This document shows, piece after piece, positions 1 through 8,809 of a stretch of DNA of 45,938 nt. The notes beneath the pieces were generated by a model that was not told where the DNA came from, searched no databases, and worked only from the letters and a program-made list of their open reading frames with translations. The position numbers were made by a program, and so were the translations under genes. Position 1 is the first letter of the stretch. The number at the start of each line of letters is the position of its first letter. Source of the stretch: Clostridiales bacterium UBA1389 (GTDB lineage Bacteria > Bacillota > Clostridia > Oscillospirales > CAG-382); assembly GCA_002305335.1 (NCBI GenBank), contig DBQR01000015.1, positions 1 through 45,938 on the forward strand, read 5' to 3'.

Positions 1-26
1 TTTACAAGTATGTTCGTTTATCGGTT

Positions 27-1103
27 TTATAATTTTGACACAGCCTCGGCAATGAAGGGATATGTAAGTCTGCCGAGTCTTGCCAGTCTGCCGTTTATGA
101 CCCTGCCGCAGTCCGAATGTTCAAAGCACCGGAAAAGCCCGGCAACACAGTCCACAAAATCCTCGTCCGTCGGTTTATTTTCGGTATAGGCAACGGTTAT
201 AAATTTCAAAAGAATAAAAATTCCACAGACGGTTGCGTACTTTGAAAGGAGGCTTTCCTTTTTGTCCGAGTACGGAAACCGCTCGTAAAACAGATGATTG
301 TTCATTATATTTTCGAAGCGGACCTCATAGTCGGGATAATGTACGGCAAAGGTTTTCTTTGCTTTTTCATAACGTTCTTTTACGTATTTCATATCAATGT
401 TCGTTGAAAGAATATTGATTTCTTCCTCTGCTATAATAGAATACTCCTCAAATGTCGGGCTGTATTTTTCAATGTCGGAAACCAAATCAAGAAGGAACTT
501 AAAGATTTCTTCCTCGCTGTAGCTTTCCTTATCCCCCGGTTCGATTCCCAGGGCTTTTCCCAGCTCAACAAGCCGTTCTTCAAGAGTAAGCTTCCGGTCG
601 CAGAGAAGCTTGAATGTTTTACGCTGAAGATCCCTTTCTTCTTCAGGAACGTCGACAATCACCGCATAAGGGGAATCTGTTTCTTCAACATTCAGACTGT
701 CCTTTTTCGCTACCAGCAATTCGACGGTTTTTTCGCAACTATTGGCGCATGCCCCCTCTCCCATGGTGCAATAAATTATATTTCTCGGGTAAAGACGGCA
801 AACGGCAGGCAGGGCCTCTTCTCCGCAGTCTCGCTGAAGTGTACAGAGCCCGTCATCCCGCTGAAGGGGGCAGCGGCCGAGGTAGTTGTGCTTTATCTCG
901 GCAAAGCGGTCGGGCGAGGGATTTTTTAAGATTAATAATGCGCAGTCGATCCGATGTCTGACATCGGGTGTACAGTCCATGCCGAGAAGTCTGAAATATT
1001 CATCCTGCGACACGGTAACTCTCCACCCCATACAACAGGAATGTCGGCATTCGCCGCATTTGCAAGTAAAGTCTTTATAGTAATCCGGTACCTTTATTTT
1101 CAT
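27..1103 (-). CDS. FliB-like lysine N-methylase (flagellin methylase family)
   Basis: The protein starts with the hallmark of the FliB / YkgJ-type cysteine cluster family: PDYYKDFTCKCGECRHSCC near the N terminus, followed by a second cluster (CPLQRDDGLC, then CGEEALPAVCRLYPR). In Salmonella, FliB methylates lysines on flagellin; the Clostridia homologues are mostly uncharacterised and may bind an Fe-S cluster through these cysteines. I chose the ATG at 1103 because the family signature begins right after it (MKIKVPDYY); the longer reading to 1154 adds 17 residues with no family match and no ribosome site. About 358 residues, full length for the family. No flagellar gene is in the window, so the substrate is open. 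Confidence 0.8.
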   Translation of the reverse strand: MKIKVPDYYKDFTCKCGECRHSCCMGWRVTVSQDEYFRLLGMDCTPDVRHRIDCALLILKNPSPDRFAEIKHNYLGRCPLQRDDGLCTLQRDCGEEALPAVCRLYPRNIIYCTMGEGACANSCEKTVELLVAKKDSLNVEETDSPYAVIVDVPEEERDLQRKTFKLLCDRKLTLEERLVELGKALGIEPGDKESYSEEEIFKFLLDLVSDIEKYSPTFEEYSIIAEEEINILSTNIDMKYVKERYEKAKKTFAVHYPDYEVRFENIMNNHLFYERFPYSDKKESLLSKYATVCGIFILLKFITVAYTENKPTDEDFVDCVAGLFRCFEHSDCGRVINGRLARLGRLTYPFIAEAVSKL

Positions 1104-1597
1104 TGTTTTACACAGCTTTTCATAGATTCGCGCGCAGGGCAAATTATAGCACAAAAATATTTATTGATGTAAACATATATTTTTTACCGATTCGTGAAAT
1201 TTTTCAGCATCTTTGTGGTTATTGTAATTTGCATTTACAGTAAATGTGATTGATAGGCAAATATCTCACGAAAAGACAAAAATGTACCGAATCCAATAGA
1301 GCACATTAAATTTTTGTGCAACTGTTTATAACCAACACACCTTGGGGCAGGGGTAAGACATCATAAAAGCCTCTTTTATTAACTATGATAAAAGGTGTTT
1401 TTGAATATGGGTAAAAATATTTATAAAATTATCTATAATTATCCAAATAACTCTCTATGGAATTAACAAAAGAATTACGCAATACTGCTTACAAAACCGA
1501 TAAATTATGATATAATATAAAAATAATAGTATATGTCATTTACAGAATCCGTTGTTCGGGTCAGTTATTACAAATCCGAAACAGAAGGGAGATGCTT
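1104..1597. other. Intergenic region between fliB-like gene and pirin gene
   Basis: About 490 bases of AT-rich DNA between divergent genes. It contains an imperfect hairpin at 1370-1395 (CCTCTTTTAT / ATAAAAGG, loop of 8) followed by TGTTTTTG, which could be a weak plus-strand terminator, and the pirin promoter near 1489-1516. I found no convincing small gene or structured RNA in it. Confidence 0.5.
1489..1516 (+). promoter_or_regulatory. Probable sigma-A promoter of pirin operon
   Basis: TTACAA (1489-1494), 16-base spacer, TATAAT (1511-1516) with an extended -10 TGA directly before it. It lies about 80 bases upstream of the pirin start. Confidence 0.55.
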
Positions 1598-2437
1598 ATG
1601 GAACGAAAAATCAGCCATCAGGTCAGAGGATACAGAACCACAGACGGGGCCGGAGTTAGTCTTGTCAGGGTATTGGGGAACCGGACCGTCCGGGAATACG
1701 ACCCGGTTTTAATGCTCGACTCCTTTGACAGCGCCAATCCGAACGATTATACGGCGGGATTCCCCCTGCATCCTCACCGGGGCATCGAGACAATCAGCTA
1801 TGTGTATCATGGGTCAATGACTCACAGGGACAGTTTGGGAAATGAGGACACCATCGGTGACGGAGAGGTCCAATGGATGACGGCGGGTTCCGGTATTATG
1901 CATGAAGAGAAATTACCGGCTGCAAAACGATTGCTGGGTGTACAGCTTTGGCTTAATCTTCCCGCAAAAGACAAAATGGCAAAGCCGGCTTATCGCAGCA
2001 TAAAAAAATCTGAAATTGAGGAAATCGAGTTCAACTGGGGTAAGCTAAGGCTTTTAGCCGGTGAATTCGAAGGACGAAGGGGCTATATCAGCAAATATCT
2101 GCCGCTGGACTATTATGATATACATATCAATCCCGATGAAGCTGTAATTATTAACACAGAAACTGATCGCTCTGTTACGGTATTTACCCTGTCGGGGGAC
2201 GCATATATCGGCGGTGAGCCAGTAAAGGAAAAGACGGCGGTTAAACTTACCGCCGGAGAAAATGTTGTTATCAAGTCCGCAGACAAAAAAGCCCAGATAT
2301 TATTCATAAGTTCCAAACGACTGGACGAACCGGTGGCTTGGGGCGGTCCAATTGTAATGAACACCGGGGAAGAACTGAACAAAGCTTTTAATGATCTGAG
2401 AAAAGGCATGTTTTTACAGGATAATATTTCTTATTGA
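1598..2437 (+). CDS. Pirin family protein (cupin)
   Basis: Bicupin of the pirin family, 279 residues. The metal-site motif is complete in the N-terminal cupin: HPHRG gives H58 and H60, and the stretch MTAGSGIMHEE gives H102 and E104, matching the four iron ligands known for human pirin. Bacterial pirins such as YhhW can act as quercetin 2,3-dioxygenases, but the natural substrate is usually unknown. I prefer the second ATG (1598) over the one at 1592 because the ribosome site GAAGGGAG (1583-1591) is spaced correctly for it. It is followed after 24 bases by an FMN reductase gene, a likely two-gene redox/detoxification operon. Confidence 0.9.
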   Translation: MERKISHQVRGYRTTDGAGVSLVRVLGNRTVREYDPVLMLDSFDSANPNDYTAGFPLHPHRGIETISYVYHGSMTHRDSLGNEDTIGDGEVQWMTAGSGIMHEEKLPAAKRLLGVQLWLNLPAKDKMAKPAYRSIKKSEIEEIEFNWGKLRLLAGEFEGRRGYISKYLPLDYYDIHINPDEAVIINTETDRSVTVFTLSGDAYIGGEPVKEKTAVKLTAGENVVIKSADKKAQILFISSKRLDEPVAWGGPIVMNTGEELNKAFNDLRKGMFLQDNISY

Positions 2438-2461
2438 AAATATAATCAGAGGAGAATAAAA

Positions 2462-3022
2462 ATGGAAAGAATCAGGATATCGGCCATTGTCGGTTCTTTG
2501 CGAAAGGATTCCCTGAATCTGCAATTAGCTTTGGCGGCAAAGGAGCTTATCGGCGACCGGGCGGCTTTTAGCATAATCGACTATCATGATATTCCTCTTA
2601 TGAATCAGGATATTGAATTTCCTGCCCCCGAATCTGTTAAACGGGTACGCGACGAAGTTAAATCTTCAGACGGGATATGGTTCTTCACCCCCGAATACAA
2701 TCACTTTTTCCCCGGAGTTTTAAAGAATCTGATTGACTGGCTGTCCCGTCCGGTCGGTAAAACCGAGCCCCGGGTGCTTGCGGGAAAGCCCGCCGCCATA
2801 AGCGGGATTACCCCGGGGATGTCCGGGACGGGATTAGCCCAGGACCATCTTGTAACACTCATCAGTTTTTTGGATATGAAAGTCATGAATGTTCCGCGTC
2901 TGACTATTCCAAACGCTCTGCAGCAGCTTGACAAAGACGGCAAACTGGAACTTAAAGCAAGCTTGCCGTTTCTTGAAAAACAGGCGGAGGCTTTTCTGGA
3001 TTTCATAGCTAAGCAAAAGTAA
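2462..3022 (+). CDS. NADPH-dependent FMN reductase family protein
   Basis: Flavodoxin-fold oxidoreductase of 186 residues. The FMN phosphate loop is seen as GSLRKDSLNLQLA near residue 11, and the second family motif as TPEYNHFFPGVLKNLIDW around residues 77-94. Such enzymes reduce FMN, quinones or azo compounds with NAD(P)H in the cytoplasm. The ribosome site GAGGAG lies just upstream of the ATG. Co-transcribed with the pirin gene. A chromate/quinone or azo reductase role cannot be told apart from sequence alone. Confidence 0.9.
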   Translation: MERIRISAIVGSLRKDSLNLQLALAAKELIGDRAAFSIIDYHDIPLMNQDIEFPAPESVKRVRDEVKSSDGIWFFTPEYNHFFPGVLKNLIDWLSRPVGKTEPRVLAGKPAAISGITPGMSGTGLAQDHLVTLISFLDMKVMNVPRLTIPNALQQLDKDGKLELKASLPFLEKQAEAFLDFIAKQK

Positions 3023-3103
3023 TATATAAGCGGCAGATAACGTTTTGGCTTATAATAAGGGCGAATGTAAACATAATTATACATTAATGACAACTGAAAT
3101 TGT

Positions 3104-3131
3104 TTGACATTTCATTATTTTATGTTATAAT
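3104..3131 (+). promoter_or_regulatory. Sigma-A promoter of lemA-TPM operon
   Basis: Consensus TTGACA (3104-3109), 16-base spacer, extended -10 TGT-TATAAT (TATAAT at 3126-3131), about 95 bases before the LemA start. Confidence 0.75.
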
Positions 3132-3227
3132 TATTCGAATCAAAAGCTACTATAAAATACGGTTATAGCAAGCAATAATTCATTTATATAATTTAATGCA
3201 ATACAACAACAGAAGGAGAAAGTAAAA

Positions 3228-3809
3228 ATGAAATTAAAAACAGGAACAATAGTATTGATAATTATAGCTGCCATTGTATTAATTTTAGCTTTTATAGCTA
3301 TAGGCAGTTATAACGGACTGGTAGACAGGTCCGAGAAAGTCGAAACATTCAGAAGCGAAATCGATAATCAGCTCCAGAGAAGAAGCGATTTAATTCCCAA
3401 TCTTGTATCTACCATTAAGGAATATGCAAGCCATGAATCGAAGGTATTTTCGGATATCGCCGAAGCCAGAGAAAATTATTTAAATGCCGATACATTAGTG
3501 GAAACCGCTGAAGCCGATGCGCAGCTCAGAACAGCAGTGACAAATCTGTTAGCAATAGCCGAAGCTTACCCCGATTTGAAAGCAAATGAGAACTTCATCA
3601 ATCTGCAGGATGAGCTTGCCGGAACCGAAAACAGAATCGCCAACGCAAGGCGGGATTATAACAACGCCGCAAAAGACCTAAATACAAAGATACGCAGATT
3701 CCCTTCGAATATATTTGCCAACCTTTTCGGTTTTGAGAGCGTGGAATATTTCCAGGCTTCTGCGGACAGCAAAGAGAATCCTAACGTAGGAGATTTGTTT
3801 GGTGACTAA
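3228..3809 (+). CDS. lemA: LemA family protein
   Basis: One N-terminal transmembrane helix (about residues 8-26, very rich in Ile/Val/Ala) followed by the helical LemA domain. The family signature is clear: SYNGLV, then IDNQLQRRSDLIPNLVSTIK, and the later segment with ARRDYNNAAKDLN and FPSNIFANLFGF. The 193-residue length is normal. LemA proteins are membrane-anchored helical bundles of unknown biochemical role, very often paired with a TPM-domain protein, as here. Ribosome site AAGGAG (3213-3218), 9 bases from the ATG. The downstream TPM gene overlaps its 3' end. Confidence 0.95.
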   Translation: MKLKTGTIVLIIIAAIVLILAFIAIGSYNGLVDRSEKVETFRSEIDNQLQRRSDLIPNLVSTIKEYASHESKVFSDIAEARENYLNADTLVETAEADAQLRTAVTNLLAIAEAYPDLKANENFINLQDELAGTENRIANARRDYNNAAKDLNTKIRRFPSNIFANLFGFESVEYFQASADSKENPNVGDLFGD

Positions 3810-4593
3810 GGTAACACCGAAAATGGGACAAACTAAAACTTTAAAATTAGTTATAGTTCTATTATTGTGTTTTTTGCTTGCTCCCGGGTTGACATTGGTT
3901 ACCCGGGGAGCGGGCTTGCCTTCGCCTACGTCCGATTTTTATATCAATGACTTTGCTAATATACTGGACAGTGAAACTGAACGGTATATAGCAAACGCTG
4001 CCGCCACCCTTGAAAACAAAACAACGGCGCAACTTGTGGTGGTTACAATGACAAACATAGGCGATCAGACCTTTGAACATTATACAATCGATCTGTTCAG
4101 AAAATGGGGAATAGGTTCAAAAGACAAAAATAACGGTGTTATGATTTTTTTGGATCTCGAAGGCAGAAGGTCCCGGATCGAAGTGGGATACGGGCTTGAA
4201 GGCGCCTTGTCCGACGGAAAAACAGGCAGAATTCAAAATGACTATATGGTCCCGTATTTTGAAAAAAATGATTTTGACGAGGGTATCAGACAGGGATTCA
4301 ATGCGTTGCTGGTAGAGATTTACAAAGAATACAATATAGATATCGACAGCATTTCCGGCTTTGAAACCCCCGTTAAAGGCGAGGAAGAACATACCATCCC
4401 CACCCCCGTTGTTATTGCGGGTATAATATTGTTAGTCATATTGATTTCGGTTGACTTTAAGTTTACCGGCGGCATTTTCACCTTAACCATACTCCGCATT
4501 TTATTCAGAGGCGGCAGAGGCGGAGGCGGGGGAGGAAGAATCCGGGGCGGCGGCGGCAGCGGCGGCGGCGGAGGAAGCTCAAGAGGCTGGTAA
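3799..4593 (+). CDS. TPM-domain membrane protein with glycine-rich tail (YgcG/YdjH type)
   Basis: 264 residues: N-terminal signal peptide (about 12-36), TPM domain (about 42-170, with YINDFANILDSE and the later GYGLEGALSDGKTGRI motif), one transmembrane helix (about 202-220) and a tail made almost only of Gly, Arg and Ser ending in SRGW. TPM domains are linked to envelope maintenance and, in plants, to photosystem II assembly. The start is a TTG at 3799, eleven bases inside lemA, served by AGGAG at 3788-3792; a GTG at 3802 is an alternative. LemA-TPM pairs are a standard operon. The glycine tail is typical of the family. Confidence 0.92.
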   Translation: MVTKVTPKMGQTKTLKLVIVLLLCFLLAPGLTLVTRGAGLPSPTSDFYINDFANILDSETERYIANAAATLENKTTAQLVVVTMTNIGDQTFEHYTIDLFRKWGIGSKDKNNGVMIFLDLEGRRSRIEVGYGLEGALSDGKTGRIQNDYMVPYFEKNDFDEGIRQGFNALLVEIYKEYNIDIDSISGFETPVKGEEEHTIPTPVVIAGIILLVILISVDFKFTGGIFTLTILRILFRGGRGGGGGGRIRGGGGSGGGGGSSRGW

Positions 4594-4688
4594 GCGCAGT
4601 TTACACTCATCGATTATACCGCTTGAGTACAATCGGATTAGCTGTATTGTATAAACAGCAACTGTATATTTCCTTCATTATCAAAAAC

Positions 4689-4723
4689 AGCCCTTGCAGT
4701 TTTATAACCTGCGAAGGCTTTTT
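4689..4723 (+). terminator. Rho-independent terminator of lemA-TPM operon
   Basis: An 11-base-pair stem (AGCCCTTGCAG with CTGCGAAGGCT, one mismatch and one G-U pair), a 9-base loop and a T tract. It lies about 100 bases after the TPM gene. Confidence 0.75.
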
Positions 4724-4831
4724 ACATATTTCCACGATTGCATTGTATTAAAAATCCATAGGAATACAAAGTGATTCAATATGTGTTTTATTACTTCATA
4801 TATCCGATTTGCCGTACATAACTATGAGGTG

Positions 4832-4933
4832 ATGCCGGACACCATGCGGAAAGTTGCGGACATACTTCCTTTAGCGCAGGGAATGAAGATACTTAAGAGT
4901 GCGACGCCGAATTTACCGGTTGAAAACATTTAA
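4832..4933 (+). pseudogene. Possible C-terminal relic of an ABC-2 type permease
   Basis: A 33-codon reading frame (MPDTMRKVADILPLAQGMKI and on to a TAA) resembles the last cytoplasmic-to-membrane segment of ABC-2 permeases, where a phrase of the type 'P..l..is.~lPL..g.~~lr' is common. There is no upstream coding sequence that would complete it and no clear ribosome site. It may be what is left of a deleted exporter gene. Evidence is a short motif resemblance only. Confidence 0.35.
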
Positions 4934-5153
4934 TTTCGATTATTTTTATGGCAGTAATTACGGCAGTCTGTTTATTTGTTTCAATTAAATTTTTCAGGTG
5001 GGAATAGTGTCGGAAGTTTAATTTATACTTCCATAATCGATAAATTGTGCTATAATAAAAATTAAATAAAATATATAATTGCTTCTGTTATATTGATATT
5101 TTAATATATAATGCCGGAGATTCATAATAAAAGCTGTCTGGAGATATCCAATT

Positions 5154-5876
5154 ATGTATTACGAAGAGTACGGAAAGGAAAATGAAAAAATTATCGTAAT
5201 GCTCCACGGGGCATTTTTCACCTATTCATTCGGACGACAGTATAAACTATCGGATAAATACCGGATAATCCTTCCCCATATTATGGGATTCGGCAATCAC
5301 ACCGAAAAGGTGTTTGACACCGAAAAAGTCGTTGAAGAATTGCGGGAACTTATTTCAGGATTGGGGAAAAGGGTAGTATTGGCGGGATTCTCTCTCGGCG
5401 CACAGCTTGCCTATGAATTATTATGCAAAAATCAGGAATTATTTGAGAAAACGATTCTGGTCAGTCCGTGGCTTATAAAGTCCCGGAAAGAAATGCCCGA
5501 AATAATAAGAATCAACGAAAGGCAACTTGAAGACCTTAAAAATAAAACTAAATGCCGACTTATTTCACTGATGAATGGCTTGCCGAAAGCCCAGCGAGAT
5601 GAATTTATCGAGCAGATGCAGCATGTCGATATCGAGACTGTCCGAAACGCCGTGGATAACGGAATAATATTAACGGATTCATTCAGGAATGTTCGGGTGC
5701 CGGTTCAGGTGTTGGCGGGAGGGAAGGAACAGGCAAGTATTATCGAAACCGCTAAACGGATGTCGGAAATGAACCCTAATTGTAAATATGAAATCTGGCA
5801 AAAAGCTGCTCATAATATTCCCCCGGTGTTTGCGAAGCGGTTTAACGATTTTATCGTAAAAACAATGGAATCATGA
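5154..5876 (+). CDS. Alpha/beta hydrolase
   Basis: 240-residue cytosolic alpha/beta hydrolase. The oxyanion HG motif is at residues 18-19 (MLHGAFF), the nucleophile elbow is GFSLG with Ser80, and the catalytic His is probably H220 (KAAHNIPPVF). The usual acid position after strand 6 or 7 is not clear: the segment reads LAGGKEQ where many relatives have D or E, and E192 could serve. The substrate cannot be told. A GGAG ribosome site lies about 13 bases upstream of the ATG. The gene stands alone, 134 bases before a glycosyltransferase gene on the same strand. Confidence 0.85.
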   Translation: MYYEEYGKENEKIIVMLHGAFFTYSFGRQYKLSDKYRIILPHIMGFGNHTEKVFDTEKVVEELRELISGLGKRVVLAGFSLGAQLAYELLCKNQELFEKTILVSPWLIKSRKEMPEIIRINERQLEDLKNKTKCRLISLMNGLPKAQRDEFIEQMQHVDIETVRNAVDNGIILTDSFRNVRVPVQVLAGGKEQASIIETAKRMSEMNPNCKYEIWQKAAHNIPPVFAKRFNDFIVKTMES

Positions 5877-6009
5877 TAATCGGTTTTTTACTAAGCGCAG
5901 CACAATTAAGAGAAGTATTTATAATATTATCATAATAGTCAACTATATGGATATGTTCCTGTATCCGGTTAATTTATATTATACGGAATAAGTCTTAAAG
6001 GATAATAAT

Positions 6010-7236
6010 ATGAAAAAATTGGCGATGTTTACAATGGGAACAAGAGGGGATGTTCAGCCATATATTTTTCTGGCAAGAGCGTTAAATAAAGCCGGATATG
6101 ACGTTGTCCTCGGTTCTCATCCATGCTGGAAAGAGTTAATCGAAAAATCAAACGTTAATTTCATACCTATCGGCCCCGATATTGATATTGAGAAAGAAGC
6201 AGCTTACATAAGGGGGAAGTACTCCAATCCCGCTTTAAGTATGCTGAAAACTATGAGCTTTGTTTTTCGAATTATCCGTAACTCAACAAAAGAAGTGTAT
6301 GAAGCGTGTAAAGGCAAAGATTTAATCATCGTAACCCACACCCGGATGGGGGCCGCCGAAGCGGAGGCATTGGGAATACCCGCTGTCAGCGTTACTCTTC
6401 AGACAGAAATGATTCCCCAGAAGCTGAAACCCCAGGCATGGCTTGATAAGCTAACCGGCAATATCATCGGCGGATTTGCTTCGAAACCCTATAATAAAAT
6501 AAGAAAAGTATATGGATTGCATAAGTTAACACCTTCGGATGAAATTATTTCAAAAAAACTGAATCTTATTCCCATCAGCAGATATGTAATGGAGCAAAAT
6601 CCATATTGGGAAAAACAGCATGTTTTAACCGGGTATTGGTATGAAGACGAACCCGATTACCGACCGGACGATAAGCTGATTAAATTTCTGGAAAACGGGG
6701 ATAAGCCCATAATTTTGGCTCTCGGCGCCATGTCTTTCGAAGCTGAGTCCGAAAAAGAAAAGCTGGACATGTTTGTGAATGCTTTTAAAAGGACGGGATA
6801 CCGCGCCGTTATACAGGGATTTCAAAAAACACTGATAAATTACAGTTTGCCTGATACCATGATTTCCTGCGGGTCGGTGCCCCACAGCTGGCTTTTTAAA
6901 CAGGGATGCTTTGTAATTCATCACTGCGGTTTCGGAACCGCAGCTTCAGCGTTGATTTACGGAATCCCCTCCATACCGGTGCCCCATGTGCTTGACCAGA
7001 TGGGATTTGCCAAACAGCTTTATGACATCAACGTGGCCGTAAAACCTCTTCCCGCAAAAAAGCTGAGTGAGGAAAAAATCATTGACGCCATTGAAGAAAT
7101 GAAAATGACATATGAAGAAAGGAAGCAAAAGGCAGAGGAAATATCCATTAAAGTCCGCTCCGAAAACGGGCTGGAAAAAGCAGTCGGACTGTTATCCGAT
7201 GTGTTGAATAACAAGTCGGATTTTACTGCCGATTGA
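6010..7236 (+). CDS. UGT-like glycosyltransferase (GT1/GT28 superfamily, MGT/sterol glucosyltransferase type)
   Basis: 408-residue GT-B fold enzyme. The N terminus reads TMGTRGDVQPYIFLARAL, the diagnostic acceptor-domain opening of COG1819-type glycosyltransferases (sterol 3-beta-glucosyltransferases, macrolide and rhamnolipid glycosyltransferases). The donor-binding motif in the C-terminal half is present as HHCGFGTAASALIYGIPSI followed by DQ about residues 325-340. These enzymes move sugar from a nucleotide donor to lipid or natural-product acceptors in the cytoplasm. No biosynthetic partner lies next to it, so the acceptor is unknown. A strong terminator follows. Confidence 0.85.
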   Translation: MKKLAMFTMGTRGDVQPYIFLARALNKAGYDVVLGSHPCWKELIEKSNVNFIPIGPDIDIEKEAAYIRGKYSNPALSMLKTMSFVFRIIRNSTKEVYEACKGKDLIIVTHTRMGAAEAEALGIPAVSVTLQTEMIPQKLKPQAWLDKLTGNIIGGFASKPYNKIRKVYGLHKLTPSDEIISKKLNLIPISRYVMEQNPYWEKQHVLTGYWYEDEPDYRPDDKLIKFLENGDKPIILALGAMSFEAESEKEKLDMFVNAFKRTGYRAVIQGFQKTLINYSLPDTMISCGSVPHSWLFKQGCFVIHHCGFGTAASALIYGIPSIPVPHVLDQMGFAKQLYDINVAVKPLPAKKLSEEKIIDAIEEMKMTYEERKQKAEEISIKVRSENGLEKAVGLLSDVLNNKSDFTAD

Positions 7237-7394
7237 GTTTATGGGTTATAAACGAAAGAAACAACCTTTAGTTTAACTGTTTATTCTCCGAATACCCGTC
7301 AGAACAATCTTTAAAGGGGCGTAAGGTACGTCCAAGTTTTGCTGTACCGTTGGGGCTTCCTTTCATAAGCGCTTTGTCTTATACATTCATTACT

Positions 7395-7440
7395 ACCGTA
7401 GAAACAGCGAAGAAGGGCTGATTTCTGCGGTATTTTTCTG
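7395..7440 (+). terminator. Terminator downstream of glycosyltransferase gene
   Basis: A long near-perfect hairpin: TACCGTAGAAACAGC pairs with GCTGATTTCTGCGGTA around a GAAGAAGG loop, and is followed by TTTTT. Confidence 0.8.
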
Positions 7441-7465
7441 CCCGTTTTTCTAAGGAGATGTTTAC

Positions 7466-7561
7466 TTGAGAAAATCGAAAGCTGTTAATCAACCGTACCT
7501 TACAGGAGGCAGTCGCAATGAAAATTCGGCAATCTGTTCCGCCGTGATATCTGACAGTTAA
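7466..7561 (+). CDS. Possible 31-residue small protein (TTG start)
   Basis: TTG at 7466 preceded by AAGGAG (7452-7457) with an 8-base gap opens a 31-codon frame (begins MRKSKAVNQPYLTGG) that stops at 7559-7561. No family recognised; polar, Ser/Asn-rich, no membrane helix. It lies between two terminators and has no obvious promoter of its own, so it may be chance or a relic of a lost gene. The good ribosome site is the only positive sign. Confidence 0.25.
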   Translation: MRKSKAVNQPYLTGGSRNENSAICSAVISDS

Positions 7562-7600
7562 AACGCTGATATTGACACAAAGTACATCAATATCAGCGTT
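7562..7600. terminator. Terminator of alpha-galactosidase gene (symmetric)
   Basis: Perfect 14-base-pair inverted repeat (AACGCTGATATTGA and its complement) with an 11-base loop, directly beyond the stop of the minus-strand GH27 gene. Flanking T-rich DNA on both sides allows some termination either way. Confidence 0.75.
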
Positions 7601-7607
7601 ATTTTAA

Positions 7608-8729
7608 TTATATTCTTGTTGCCCTGTAAACCACGCAGGAATGGGCTTCGATTTTTACCGTTATACCGTGTTTGAAAGTACCCAGGTCGGTGTGGTTGAT
7701 ACAGTCCCGGACAGTTATTGTATCGGTAATTTCCCAGCCGCAATAGTCCCAGGAAAGGGGATAATAGCACCAGTAGGGGTTTTTATTTATAATCATAAAC
7801 GCAATATCACCGCCGTAGAGGGGTTTCGCCAGCACGGTGAAATAATCCCTTGTGGTGGGTATTTTATATGCCGCGATAGCAGCATCGTCCTGATTGATGG
7901 CGATAAGCTCTTTGTTTAAGAGTATGTTTTTTACTTCCTGTCTTGCGTTTCTCAGGTCGTGTCCCATAAGCAATGGGGCGTTCAGCATACACCAGAGGGC
8001 GAAGTGGGTCTGGTATTCGTCATCGGTGCTTCCGCCGCCGATTTTGCCCACATAACCCTTGCCGTCAACCCCGACTACAAGCATATCCGGGTCGTTCCAG
8101 CCGCAGGGAGCCGCATATGCTTCAAGCCCTACAGCCCCCAGCCCCACCTCGCAGATGGAATCCCAGCTGTCCTTTATATCCCCGGTAAGCCGCCACATAT
8201 GCGCTCCGGTTGAACGCATCCATTTCCAGACGCCTTCTTCACCCCAGCAACCGGAAAAGATAATATCCCTCCCCGATTCCCGGAGAGCCTGTCCCATCCT
8301 GCGGTAGAGGTGAACGTCGCTGCTGCCGGGGGGCGAGTAGCAGAAGTCATATTTAAGCAGGTCAACGCCCCAGGACGCAAAGAGCTTCGCATCCTGCCTT
8401 TCATAGCCGAAGGAGCCGGCACGCCCCGCGCAGGTCATGGTGCCCGCATCTTCGTATATGCCGAATTTTAACCCCCGTTCGTGAAGATAGTCGCCGATAA
8501 ACTTCATACCGCGGGGAAAAATCGCCGGGTCAAATTGCAGATTACCCTTCCCGTCCCGATCCTTGAGCATCCAGCAGTCGTCAATCGTCAGTATATTGTA
8601 CCCGGTATCCCGATAACCTTCCGAAACCATTGCGTCGGCGGTTTCAAGAATCAGCTTTTCGTTTATCTCCCCTCCGAAGGTGTTCCAGGAATTCCACCCC
8701 ATCGGCGGTTTCAAAGCCAGCATTGCCAT
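7608..8729 (-). CDS. Alpha-galactosidase, glycoside hydrolase family 27
   Basis: 373 residues, complete (beta/alpha)8 barrel plus C-terminal beta domain. The N terminus PPMGWNSWNTFGG is the GH27 signature. The catalytic nucleophile is D128 in LLKYDFC, and the acid/base lies in the CGWNDPDML motif (residues 209-216). The conserved IAINQD segment is also present. There is no signal peptide, so it should hydrolyse terminal alpha-galactosides (raffinose or melibiose-like sugars, galactomannan fragments) inside the cell. No sugar transporter is adjacent; the MsmX-like ATPase at about 29-30 kb could energise one encoded elsewhere. Ribosome site GGAGG precedes the ATG. Confidence 0.95.
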   Translation of the reverse strand: MAMLALKPPMGWNSWNTFGGEINEKLILETADAMVSEGYRDTGYNILTIDDCWMLKDRDGKGNLQFDPAIFPRGMKFIGDYLHERGLKFGIYEDAGTMTCAGRAGSFGYERQDAKLFASWGVDLLKYDFCYSPPGSSDVHLYRRMGQALRESGRDIIFSGCWGEEGVWKWMRSTGAHMWRLTGDIKDSWDSICEVGLGAVGLEAYAAPCGWNDPDMLVVGVDGKGYVGKIGGGSTDDEYQTHFALWCMLNAPLLMGHDLRNARQEVKNILLNKELIAINQDDAAIAAYKIPTTRDYFTVLAKPLYGGDIAFMIINKNPYWCYYPLSWDYCGWEITDTITVRDCINHTDLGTFKHGITVKIEAHSCVVYRATRI

Positions 8730-8749
8730 TTTATTTCCTCCGTTTTTTG

Positions 8750-8777
8750 TTGCAAATTTTGTATATTGCTGTATAAT
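8750..8777 (+). promoter_or_regulatory. Probable promoter of the small unknown gene
   Basis: TTGCAA (8750-8755), 16-base spacer, TATAAT (8772-8777). It sits in the short space between the divergent GH27 gene and the small plus-strand gene. Confidence 0.55.
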
Positions 8778-8809
8778 GAATTCAATATGAAAATCCGAAG
8801 GTGTTTTAT

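Larger units (their letters stand above)
4594..5153. other. Intergenic region between TPM and hydrolase genes
   Basis: 560 bases holding the operon terminator (4689-4723), the possible permease relic (4832-4933) and the probable promoter of the hydrolase (extended -10 TGC-TATAAT, TATAAT at 5051-5056, weak -35). I see no complete gene. Confidence 0.6.
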
